DNA of 34,603 nt from an uncultured Petrotoga sp. (GTDB lineage Bacteria; Thermotogota; Thermotogae; Petrotogales; Petrotogaceae): assembly GCA_937871925.1 (NCBI GenBank), contig CALMRR010000129.1, positions 1-34,603 on the forward strand. The letters are read 5' to 3'. The notes under the pieces are model-generated. The model was not told where the DNA came from, did not search any database, and saw only the letters and a program-made list of their open reading frames with translations. Shown piece by piece: positions 6,673 to 14,012 of the stretch. The translations under genes and the position numbers were made by a program. Numbering within the stretch: the first letter of the stretch is position 1; each line of letters opens with the position of its first letter.

Positions 6673-8317
6673 ACATTACGGAATATCAAAAAAATGGTAC
6701 ACCTATGCGGTTAAAAAACAACGTTTATGGGAAGCAGCTCTTATAGGCGGAGCGGTCATTGCTCTTATAGCAAGTTTAATACCACTTTACAGTGAGCTTC
6801 TTAACCCATTGATGGTTGAAAGCATTAAAATGGGTATGGGGAAACTTATGCTTTCAAACGCTTTTCTTTACTCATCGATCTTCGGACTTTTTCTTGGAAT
6901 GTTTACATTAATAAGCTCCTTCTTTTTCTCAAAAGAAACGGCAGCGTTGATTCCTCTACCTTTAAAACCGGCTGAGGTTCTAAGCGCAAAACTTTTCACA
7001 GTAACGATAGATCAACTCTTAGTCTCTTTGTTTATACTTGTTCCTGTTATTGTTCTGTACGGGATCAACTCAAATATGCAGATAGGCTATTATATAACAG
7101 GACTTATAGTATTCCTTTTTTCGCAGCTTTTCCCCATGCTGCTGGTAAGTATAATTATTTTTCCACTCTCTTCTGTAGTTAAGTTCAATAAAAATAAGGA
7201 TTTTATGATATTTTTCATAAGCACAGTAGTTCTTGTGGGAGTTATCTTTGGCCAGTACTATCTGAATCAGTTTGCCATGAATCAAAGCACTGCGGGCCTT
7301 TCTTCACAGGATATGGCTAAATTGCTTGCAAACCCTGATATGTTCATAAATAAAATTTCTATGGCATATCCTCCGGCTTTTCTCGCCCTTAATGCGCTTA
7401 CTCAGAGCGGCGCATCAAGCATTTTGTGGCTCCTGAGTTATATAGGAGTTCATCTTGCAGCCTTTTTACTGGTTTTATGGCTTGCTGAAAAATTCTACTT
7501 TTCAACCTACTCAGAACTTCAGGAGAATGCTGCCGGAAAGAAAAAACTTTCTGATAATGAGTTTGAAAAAGTTTTTTCTGTCAAAAGTACTATGTACCGT
7601 GCCCTTATGAAACGTGAATGGAGATACTTTCTCAGAGTACCGGCTTTCAGTTTTAACGGACTCGCTAATGTGGTAATTTTTCCTATTTTGCTTATAGTTT
7701 TTACAGCAGGTGCTTATAACATACCTGAATTTCAGGCACTTATGACATTTATAGATCAGTACAAAGAGCTTGTAGTACCGGTGGGATCGCTTCTGGCTGC
7801 TCTTGCAGGATCAATGAGCCTTCTTCCCGCATCAGCCTTCAGCCGTGAGGGAAGGCTCCTAATAGAACTGAAAACGCTGCCTGTGAATCCAGCAGCTGTA
7901 ATAAAAGTAAAGTTCGTACATTCTAACTTGATAAGCGGTGTAGGTGTTTTCTGCTCAGCCATTGCAGTAGGATTTATCACAAAAATAGGATGGCTTGAGG
8001 TTCTTTGGATTATAGTAACGGGATATCTCCTAACCATATTCCTGAATAACCTACAGATGATTGTCGATACGGCAAAGCCCATGCTGGAGTGGGACAATCC
8101 TATAAAGGCCATGAAACAGAATATAAATGGATTACTTGCAATTGCAATTGTTTTTGGATTTGTCTTTGGACTAGGCTACCTTGGATACATTACAAGAGAG
8201 TATATCCCAAATCAGCTGATGAATCCGGTTCTTATGCTTATAGGAATAGCTGGAAGCCTAATTACCTGGAAAACTTTGCTTACACAGGCCAAAAAGCTTT
8301 TTGAAAAAGATTTATGA
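6626..8317 (+). CDS. large ABC exporter permease with two related halves
   Basis: This is a 563-residue membrane protein with around a dozen hydrophobic segments. Start is GTG at 6626 behind GGAGGTG (6612-6618), within the preceding ATPase gene. The cytoplasmic motif ALIPLPLKPAEVLSAKL near residues 107-123 is echoed as ELKTLPVNPAAVIKVKF near 412-428, so the protein looks like two fused ABC-2 permease halves that could form the whole channel with a homodimer of the 5911 ATPase. This architecture is known for putative ABC exporters of clostridia. The gene ends the operon and is followed by a terminator at 8320-8344. The substrate is unknown. Confidence 0.8.
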   Translation: MRARKLTSLTLTLINEHYGISKKWYTYAVKKQRLWEAALIGGAVIALIASLIPLYSELLNPLMVESIKMGMGKLMLSNAFLYSSIFGLFLGMFTLISSFFFSKETAALIPLPLKPAEVLSAKLFTVTIDQLLVSLFILVPVIVLYGINSNMQIGYYITGLIVFLFSQLFPMLLVSIIIFPLSSVVKFNKNKDFMIFFISTVVLVGVIFGQYYLNQFAMNQSTAGLSSQDMAKLLANPDMFINKISMAYPPAFLALNALTQSGASSILWLLSYIGVHLAAFLLVLWLAEKFYFSTYSELQENAAGKKKLSDNEFEKVFSVKSTMYRALMKREWRYFLRVPAFSFNGLANVVIFPILLIVFTAGAYNIPEFQALMTFIDQYKELVVPVGSLLAALAGSMSLLPASAFSREGRLLIELKTLPVNPAAVIKVKFVHSNLISGVGVFCSAIAVGFITKIGWLEVLWIIVTGYLLTIFLNNLQMIVDTAKPMLEWDNPIKAMKQNINGLLAIAIVFGFVFGLGYLGYITREYIPNQLMNPVLMLIGIAGSLITWKTLLTQAKKLFEKDL

Positions 8318-8319
8318 AG

Positions 8320-8345
8320 CAGCGGACTTTTCCGCTGTTTTTTTC
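8320..8345 (+). terminator. intrinsic terminator of the ytr-like operon
   Basis: CAGCGGA (8320-8326) pairs with TCCGCTG (8331-8337) around a CTTT loop, followed by seven T residues (8338-8344). It lies directly after the stop codon of the large permease. Confidence 0.85.
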
Positions 8346-8365
8346 TGTCTTTTTAAGGGTATAAT
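8338..8365 (+). promoter_or_regulatory. candidate promoter of the M24 peptidase operon
   Basis: A perfect TATAAT lies at 8360-8365, 35 bases before the ATG at 8400. No TTGACA-like element is present. The position 16 bases upstream holds the TTTTTT of the preceding terminator. Confidence 0.45.
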
Positions 8366-8399
8366 ACTACTGAAAGCATTTATACAGGGGAGGTTTATT

Positions 8400-9467
8400 A
8401 TGAACAAAACACGTTTTGAAAAACTTTTTGATCTTATGGAAAAAAATTCCGCAGGTCAAATTTTAGTTTCTTCTCCTTCTTATATTTACTATCTTACAGG
8501 AGTATGGCCGGAGTGCGGCGAAAGAATGGTAGTTCTGAGCATAAGTCTGAACCGCAGTGTAAAACTTATTATCAACAGATTATTTCCGATTGAACCTATA
8601 GAAGGAGTCCAACTGGTTTACTTCGATGATTCTGAACCTGCAGTTGAAGTTCTGTGTAATAACCTTGATAACTCAAGAACAGGTATAGACAAAAACTGGC
8701 CTTCAAGGTTTCTTATCGAACTTATGGACAAAAAACCGGGAATGACCTTTTTCAACTCTACGTTCATGCTTGACAGCCTTCGGATAGTAAAAGACAAACA
8801 AGAGATAGAGCTGATGAAAACAGCCAGCATGATCAATGATTCCGTAATGGAAAAAGCTGTTGAGCTTGTACCGGAACTGCTTAGCGAGCACCATCTTGCC
8901 AAAGCGGTCAAAAACCTTTTTGAAACTCAAAACTCCAGATTTTCCTTCGAACCTATAGTGGCATACGGAAAGAACGCCGCATCTCCTCATCACGAACCGG
9001 ATAACAGCATTCTGAAAATAAACGAGGGGGTAATCCTTGACATTGGAGGAATGTATCAAAGATACTGTTCCGATATGACCAGAACTGTTTTCTACGGCAA
9101 AGCGCCGGCTGAGTTCAGGAAAGTATACGACGTAGTTTTAAATGCCCACTTAAAGGCTATTAATTTCATAAGACCAGGTGTAAAGTTCTGTGAAATTGAC
9201 TTTCAGGCAAGAAACTATATAACCGAAAAAGGATTCGGACAGTATTTTACACACAGAACAGGACATAATATTGGTCTGGATGTACATGAGTATGCAGATG
9301 TCGGCCCTTCAAACGAGCTTACGGTACAGCCCGGAATGATATTTTCTATAGAACCGGGCATATATCTTCCGGACAATCTGGGCGTAAGGATAGAGGATCT
9401 TGTTCTTGTAACAGAAAATGGCGCTGAAGTACTTAATAAGTACGATAAAAATCTTATTGAATTATAA
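8400..9467 (+). CDS. M24 family metallopeptidase (Xaa-Pro aminopeptidase/dipeptidase-like)
   Basis: The open frame extends upstream, but ATG 8400 behind AGGGGAGG (8386-8392) gives MNKTRFEKLFDLM, the usual creatinase N-domain start, and 355 residues, normal for prolidase-type enzymes. The N-terminal half (1-120) is the creatinase-like domain. The pita-bread catalytic half keeps all five metal ligands: Asp214 (DIGG), Asp225 (SDMTR), His289 (HRTGHNIG), Glu318 (SIEPGIY) and Glu332 (RIEDL), plus the substrate histidines His197 and His296. It should cleave the bond before or after proline in small peptides in the cytoplasm. The dehydrogenase gene starts 15 bases downstream, probably on the same transcript. 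Confidence 0.9.
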   Translation: MNKTRFEKLFDLMEKNSAGQILVSSPSYIYYLTGVWPECGERMVVLSISLNRSVKLIINRLFPIEPIEGVQLVYFDDSEPAVEVLCNNLDNSRTGIDKNWPSRFLIELMDKKPGMTFFNSTFMLDSLRIVKDKQEIELMKTASMINDSVMEKAVELVPELLSEHHLAKAVKNLFETQNSRFSFEPIVAYGKNAASPHHEPDNSILKINEGVILDIGGMYQRYCSDMTRTVFYGKAPAEFRKVYDVVLNAHLKAINFIRPGVKFCEIDFQARNYITEKGFGQYFTHRTGHNIGLDVHEYADVGPSNELTVQPGMIFSIEPGIYLPDNLGVRIEDLVLVTENGAEVLNKYDKNLIEL

Positions 9468-9482
9468 AGGAAGTGAAAATCA

Positions 9483-10445
9483 TTGAAACCCAAAGTATAT
9501 ATCACCAGAAATATTCCAGAAAAAGGGATTGAAATCTTAAAAAACCTTTACGATGTGAAAGTCTGGCCGGACGAGCTTGCAATTGCCAAGGATATTCTCA
9601 AAGAGGAGCTGCGTGACTGTCAAGGCGTTATAACAATGCTATCTGACAAGATAGACAGCCAAGTAATCGATAGCGCTCCAAACCTTAAGGTTATAAGCAA
9701 CTATGCTGTCGGATACGATAACATAGACATAAAGTACGCCGCATCTAAGGGCATTAAAATTGGTAACACACCTGGAGTTCTGACTGAAACTACAGCCGAT
9801 CTTGCTTTTTCGTTGCTGATGGCTGTATCCCGCAGGATAACAGAGGCAGCGGAGTATGTAAAGCAAGGAAAGTGGAAAACATGGGGACCTCAACTGATGC
9901 TTGGATACGATATATGGGGAAGCACAATCGGTATAATAGGATTCGGAAGAATCGGACAGGCAATGGCCAGAAGAGCTCTAGGTTTTGGAATGAAAGTTCT
10001 GTACTACAGCAGAACCAGAAAACAGCAAGCAGAGAAAGAGATGAATGTTACTTACTGCACTCTAGAACAGATTTATCAACAAAGTGATTTTATATCGCTG
10101 CATACTGATCTTAACCCATCAACTAAAGGTTTGATAGGAAAAGAAGCATTTCAAATCATGAAACCAAACTGTATACTGATAAATACAGCCAGAGGGCAGG
10201 TGGTAAACACTGCCGATCTTATTGACGCTCTTAAAACCAAAAAAATTGCCGGTGCTGGACTGGATGTAACCGATCCCGAACCTATAAACATGGACTCAGA
10301 GCTTCTCCGTATGGAAAACTGTATAGTATTGCCTCATATTGCCTCCGCAAGTTACAGCACAAGAACCCGAATGTCTGTTATGGCAGCCGAAAACATTATT
10401 GCAGGAATATGCGGAAAGAAACTCCCATATTGCGTCGATGTTTAA
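9483..10445 (+). CDS. D-2-hydroxyacid dehydrogenase (glyoxylate/hydroxypyruvate reductase-like)
   Basis: The 320-residue protein is a full-length member of the D-isomer-specific 2-hydroxyacid dehydrogenases. The Rossmann motif GFGRIGQ lies at 153-159, and the catalytic residues are Arg237 (NTARGQ), Glu266 (DPEP) and His285 (LPHIAS). NYAVGYDNID at 73-82 is the substrate-loop signature of the GyaR/GRHPR group. The residues after the second beta strand (YYSRTRK, 174-180) are basic rather than acidic, which suggests NADP(H). The start codon is TTG, supported by AAGGAAGTGA just upstream and by the normal N-terminus KPKVYITRNIP. It probably reduces glyoxylate, hydroxypyruvate or a similar 2-keto acid; the exact substrate is uncertain. 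Confidence 0.9.
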   Translation: MKPKVYITRNIPEKGIEILKNLYDVKVWPDELAIAKDILKEELRDCQGVITMLSDKIDSQVIDSAPNLKVISNYAVGYDNIDIKYAASKGIKIGNTPGVLTETTADLAFSLLMAVSRRITEAAEYVKQGKWKTWGPQLMLGYDIWGSTIGIIGFGRIGQAMARRALGFGMKVLYYSRTRKQQAEKEMNVTYCTLEQIYQQSDFISLHTDLNPSTKGLIGKEAFQIMKPNCILINTARGQVVNTADLIDALKTKKIAGAGLDVTDPEPINMDSELLRMENCIVLPHIASASYSTRTRMSVMAAENIIAGICGKKLPYCVDV

Positions 10446-10468
10446 ATTTCATTACTCATTAAACAATC

Positions 10469-10515
10469 TATCATAAAAACTCCGGGAAATTTAATTTCCC
10501 GGAGTTTTTATGATA
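10469..10515 (+). terminator. terminator with a 22-bp perfect stem
   Basis: The arms 10469-10490 and 10494-10515 are perfect inverted repeats of 22 bases around a TTA loop, with core ACTCCGGGAAAT/ATTTCCCGGAGT and an A-tract/T-tract at the base. It is symmetric, so it could act in both directions. The distal end of the right arm overlaps the TATAAT of the next gene. Confidence 0.85.
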
Positions 10516-10519
10516 TAAT
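10514..10519 (+). promoter_or_regulatory. -10 element for the diguanylate cyclase gene
   Basis: A perfect TATAAT lies 30 bases before the start codon at 10550. Its first two bases belong to the right arm of the upstream terminator hairpin. No good -35 is seen (TTAATT at 17 bases, in the hairpin loop). Confidence 0.45.
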
Positions 10520-10549
10520 GGCTTTGTTACAGATTATCAAGAGGTGCAT

Positions 10550-11920
10550 ATGCGTAAAGGAAATACTTTCTCATACGATTTTTTCAAGTACTTTTCATTT
10601 TTGATACTACTGATCATGTTAATAACGATAGTAAGCGTTGTCGTTATCGAGTGTACGTTTTACAACAACGAGCTGCGTCTCATTGACAGTACCTATAAAG
10701 TCATTGAACTCTATATTGAAAAAAGCTCCGTAAACGAATCTGTTCTCCGGGACACTCTTTCTTTTCTTCATGAAAGAAAGCAAACGGCTGATATGAAGTT
10801 TATAAAAGCGTTGATTGTATGGTCGTGTTTTATGGCCGGACTTTTTATTACAGCCGTTCTTCTGTTTCGCAGCTTCTCAAAAAAAATCCGCAACGAATCG
10901 ATACTTTTGAAAACCAAAATTGAACAAAGCTATTACTCTATGTCACAGATGAGTGTAAAAGATCTTTGCTTCAAAGATCATCGTGAAATAGCCGAAAATG
11001 TCAACAGCATGATATCTACACATATAAAAGCACTTACTCAGCTGCGTGAAAGCGAGGAGAGATTTGAGCTGATTTTTAACGCTGCTAATGATGGTATTTG
11101 GGATCTGGATCTTAAAAACAACAGAGCTTTTTTTTCAAAAACTTACAAACAGATGCTGGGCTACGAAGATAACGAAACTATACCAAATGAACTTGATTGG
11201 AAAGAACGCATTCATCCTTTGGATCTGCCGGATGTCCTGCAGGCACTCAACGATCATTATACAGGAAAGACAACATGCTATATATCGGAACACCGTGTTA
11301 AAAGTAAAGATGGAACATATGTATGGGTTTTAGACAGAGGAAAAGCCTTTTTCGATGAAAAAGGCACTCCGATAAGAATTTTAGGAAGCCATACTGATAT
11401 CTCCGATTGGAAGATACGTGAGGAAGAGTTAAGGAAATGCGCCACAACAGACTCTCTTACCAATGCATATAACAGATTATACGGTCTTAACTTTCTGGCA
11501 CGGCAGATGCAAATGTCTATAAATAACGGGGAAAAGCTCACCATATGCTATATAGACGTGAATGATCTCAAAAAAATAAATGATACCTATGGTCATGGAG
11601 AAGGGGACGAATTAATTATAAATATTATAAATATACTCAGATCAAGCATCCGCAGCAGCGATATAATTTCACGGTTGGGTGGAGATGAATTTATAGTAAT
11701 TTTCCCAAAAACAGATCTTGTTACAGCATATGAAATAAGAAAAAGAATACATGTAAACCTCCAGAAGTATAACTTCATAAGCCAGAAAAATTACAAAATC
11801 AGCTTCAGCATGGGCTTTATAGAATACGACCCTCAAAAACACATATCTCCTGAAAATCTCATCTCAGAAGCGGACAAAGAGATGTATAAAGATAAATTCA
11901 CCTACAAAACCATTCTTTAG
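10550..11920 (+). CDS. membrane-bound PAS-GGDEF diguanylate cyclase
   Basis: Starting at ATG 10550 (GAGGTG upstream) the protein has 456 residues. Two membrane helices lie at about 15-34 and 86-107, flanking a short extracytoplasmic loop. A linker follows, then a PAS_3-type domain with PAC (about 168-290, including GIWDLDL, VKSKDGTYVWVLDRG and GSHTDIS). The GGDEF domain (about 297-450) has TDSLTNAYNR, CYIDVNDLKKINDTYGH and an intact GGDEF at 377-381, so it should make c-di-GMP. The inhibitory I-site RxxD (RSSD, five residues before GGDEF) is also intact, so feedback inhibition is expected. It converges on the minus-strand DNA-repair pair with interleaved stop codons. Confidence 0.92.
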   Translation: MRKGNTFSYDFFKYFSFLILLIMLITIVSVVVIECTFYNNELRLIDSTYKVIELYIEKSSVNESVLRDTLSFLHERKQTADMKFIKALIVWSCFMAGLFITAVLLFRSFSKKIRNESILLKTKIEQSYYSMSQMSVKDLCFKDHREIAENVNSMISTHIKALTQLRESEERFELIFNAANDGIWDLDLKNNRAFFSKTYKQMLGYEDNETIPNELDWKERIHPLDLPDVLQALNDHYTGKTTCYISEHRVKSKDGTYVWVLDRGKAFFDEKGTPIRILGSHTDISDWKIREEELRKCATTDSLTNAYNRLYGLNFLARQMQMSINNGEKLTICYIDVNDLKKINDTYGHGEGDELIINIINILRSSIRSSDIISRLGGDEFIVIFPKTDLVTAYEIRKRIHVNLQKYNFISQKNYKISFSMGFIEYDPQKHISPENLISEADKEMYKDKFTYKTIL

Positions 11921-12660
11921 TTCTTCTCCGTAAGATACTTCCAGTATCTTTGAGGCATAAAAGCCCTTTGAAGTTTTGGATTGGTTCTCTCTCTTATGGC
12001 TATGCTTTCAAAGTACGCCTTCCATAACTGCCGATAAGTACTCTCCTGCTCGGAGTAAGTATTTTTAGTTATCTCAATGTCCTTTACTTCCAAATATTCA
12101 AGATTATGGTTTCTGTAAAAAACGGCATGTCCCCTTTTTACATCATTTATCATCCAGACCTCATTGCAAAGCCTTCTTTCAAAATGTTTTGATAAAATAG
12201 AAACAATATTATAGTCAGGCTCCACCGGTGCATAAAGACTGCCATCTCTAAGCTCCGAAAATCTTAGCAAGCCCTTAAGCTTATGACATTCAAAACTTAC
12301 CTTCCTGCTTATCTCATTAACGCTGTAAACTGTTTTGTTAGAAAGATGCCTGTCAGTATCTGCACCTATTCTGAACCCGCAGATAATGTATCTGAATAAA
12401 AGATCCTCTATTTTATTCTTTTCCGAAAGAAAAGAGTATATAATGTTCTGAAATGAAAAGACAGAGATTTTTGAACAGATGACTTTTGCGATGTACTGGG
12501 CATTTAAGTTATCAGTTGGAATAAACTCTGATTCTGAAAAAAGTACAGGTCTTTCCAATCCTGATTTTTCAATTGAACAAAAACTTTCCCTGCTTTTGAG
12601 TATATGAAAAAATGTACTTAGCATACCTTCAAACGAACCATCATATAGAAAAACTTTCAT
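11917..12660 (-). CDS. TIGR03915-type putative DNA metabolism protein (UDG-like partner of radical SAM)
   Basis: The 247-residue protein matches the family known as the radical-SAM-linked probable DNA metabolism protein. It starts MKVFLYDGSFEGMLSTFF, has a mid-region with LLRFSELRDGSLYAPVEPDYN, HFERRLCNEVWMINDVKRGHAVFY, and ends YRQLWKAYFESIAIRERTNPKLQRAFMPQRYWKYLTEK, all typical of this family. In many bacteria the homologue is fused to a uracil-DNA-glycosylase domain; that domain is absent here. The ATG overlaps the stop codon of the radical SAM gene as ATGA, so the two are coupled and probably act together in DNA (or nucleic acid) modification or repair. The actual reaction is not known. 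Confidence 0.85.
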   Translation of the reverse strand: MKVFLYDGSFEGMLSTFFHILKSRESFCSIEKSGLERPVLFSESEFIPTDNLNAQYIAKVICSKISVFSFQNIIYSFLSEKNKIEDLLFRYIICGFRIGADTDRHLSNKTVYSVNEISRKVSFECHKLKGLLRFSELRDGSLYAPVEPDYNIVSILSKHFERRLCNEVWMINDVKRGHAVFYRNHNLEYLEVKDIEITKNTYSEQESTYRQLWKAYFESIAIRERTNPKLQRAFMPQRYWKYLTEKN

Positions 12661-13919
12661 GTACCCACCTCGTATAAAAAAGGAAGTTTAAGCTTTTTGG
12701 ACTTGCTTTCGGCTTTAGGCATAAGAAAAGCTCTGATAATAAAGGGATCTGTGCAAGGATCAGAAATTTTTCTGCCATTGCATGTAATAAAAAATCTTGC
12801 CCGTTTCACAACTACACCAAATTTCTTAAGGTCATCAGGCATTATCTTACCGTATCTTCTTGCATTGAGTATTTTTAATATACTTTTAACGCCCATTCCC
12901 GGGACTCTCAACAGTTCGTCATATCCAGCTCTGTTTACCTCCAACGGAAAGAACTCCATATGCCTTAATGCCCAAGAGCTTTTGGGATCAATTTCTTCAT
13001 CAAGATACGGAAATGAACTGTCAAGTATTTCATTGGCACTGAACTTGTAAAATCTCAAGAGCCAATCGGCCTGATAAAGCCTATTTTCTCTCCTAAGCGG
13101 CGGATATGCAAGAACAGGAAGCCTATCATCGCTGATGTTGGTATGAACATAAGCTGAGTAGTACACCCGCTTCATACTGAACTTTTTATAAAGACCTTCG
13201 GCCAGTTTTATTATCTGAAGATCATTGTCGGGCGTTGCTCCTACAATAAGCTGTGTACTCTGTCCTCCGGGTATGAAAAGCGGAGCCTTTCTATATCTTT
13301 GACGTTCCTGTGTACTTTCGAGCCAGTTTTTACCCATAAAAGCCATTGGCTTAAGAATATCATCCTTTTTTTTATCTGGAGCAAGCATTTTCAAACTGCT
13401 TTCAGAAGGAAGTTCGATATTAACACTCATTCTGTCGGCATACATGCCCGCCTGTCTTATAATAGAAAGATCTGCACCGGGAATAGCTTTAAGATGAATA
13501 TACCCATAGAACTTTTCAACCTCACGCAGCCTTTTGACTACACCCAGCATATGCTCCATGGTAACATCAGGACTGACAAATACGGCAGAGCTAAGGAAAA
13601 GCCCTTCTATGTAGTTTCGCTTATAAAAATTCATTGTAAGCTGTACAAGCTCCTGTTGGGTAAAGGATGCCCTTCTGACATCATTGCTCTTTCGGTTTAC
13701 ACAGTAAGCGCAGTCGTACATACACTGGTTGGAAAAAAGTACTTTCAAAAGCGAAATGCATCTGCCGTCGTCTGCCCAGCTATGGCATATACCGGCACAG
13801 CTTGCATTCCCCATTCCTCCGGAATTTTCACGTTCACTTCCGGATGAAGCACATGATGCATCATACTTTGCAGACTGTGATAAAATTTTTAGCTTTTCAA
13901 CGATATCCATCTTATCCAT
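12657..13919 (-). CDS. radical SAM protein, TIGR03916-type (putative DNA modification/repair)
   Basis: The 420-residue protein carries the radical SAM cluster motif CMYDCAYC (Cys66, Cys70, Cys73; CX3CX2C), so it should bind a 4Fe-4S cluster and cleave S-adenosylmethionine. The N-terminus has the conserved YDASCASSG and a further group of cysteines (41, 45, 54) that could hold a metal. The TIM-barrel core follows (IHLKAIPGAD, MSVNIELPSE, FIPGGQSTQLIVGATPDND). A helix-hairpin-helix motif near 335-355 (LLRVPGMGVKSILKILNARR) supports DNA binding. This combination is characteristic of the family. It sits first in a two-gene operon with its partner and is driven by the promoter at 13952-13980. The substrate is unknown. 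Confidence 0.9.
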   Translation of the reverse strand: MDKMDIVEKLKILSQSAKYDASCASSGSERENSGGMGNASCAGICHSWADDGRCISLLKVLFSNQCMYDCAYCVNRKSNDVRRASFTQQELVQLTMNFYKRNYIEGLFLSSAVFVSPDVTMEHMLGVVKRLREVEKFYGYIHLKAIPGADLSIIRQAGMYADRMSVNIELPSESSLKMLAPDKKKDDILKPMAFMGKNWLESTQERQRYRKAPLFIPGGQSTQLIVGATPDNDLQIIKLAEGLYKKFSMKRVYYSAYVHTNISDDRLPVLAYPPLRRENRLYQADWLLRFYKFSANEILDSSFPYLDEEIDPKSSWALRHMEFFPLEVNRAGYDELLRVPGMGVKSILKILNARRYGKIMPDDLKKFGVVVKRARFFITCNGRKISDPCTDPFIIRAFLMPKAESKSKKLKLPFLYEVGT

Positions 13920-13951
13920 GCTTTTTATCCTTGTTTTTTATGGTATAATTA

Positions 13952-13980
13952 AGTATACCTTATTTATTTAAAAAAGTCAA
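13952..13980 (-). promoter_or_regulatory. promoter of the radical SAM operon
   Basis: On the minus strand TTGACT (13975-13980) and TATACT (13952-13957) are separated by 17 bases, and the start codon lies 32 bases downstream. GGTATA-N6-TATACC (13942-13959) is a palindrome covering the -10 and might be an operator. Confidence 0.75.
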
Positions 13981-14000
13981 CCCCTGCAAAAGCAGGGGTT
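13970..14000 (-). terminator. intrinsic terminator of the MFS transporter gene
   Basis: On the minus strand AACCCCTGC pairs with GCAGGGGTT around TTTT (13979-14000), followed by GACTTTTTT. It lies 13 bases after the transporter stop codon. Its foot overlaps the -35 of the next operon. Confidence 0.85.
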
Positions 14001-14012
14001 TATTGGGAAAGT

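Noticed and set aside
8300-8399. N-terminal extension of the M24 peptidase
   Set aside because: The extra 33 residues would run through the terminator and promoter, and a strong ribosome binding site sits directly before ATG 8400.
13299-13847. 182-residue open frame on the plus strand
   Set aside because: It is the antisense shadow of the radical SAM gene, whose CX3CX2C motif is on the minus strand.
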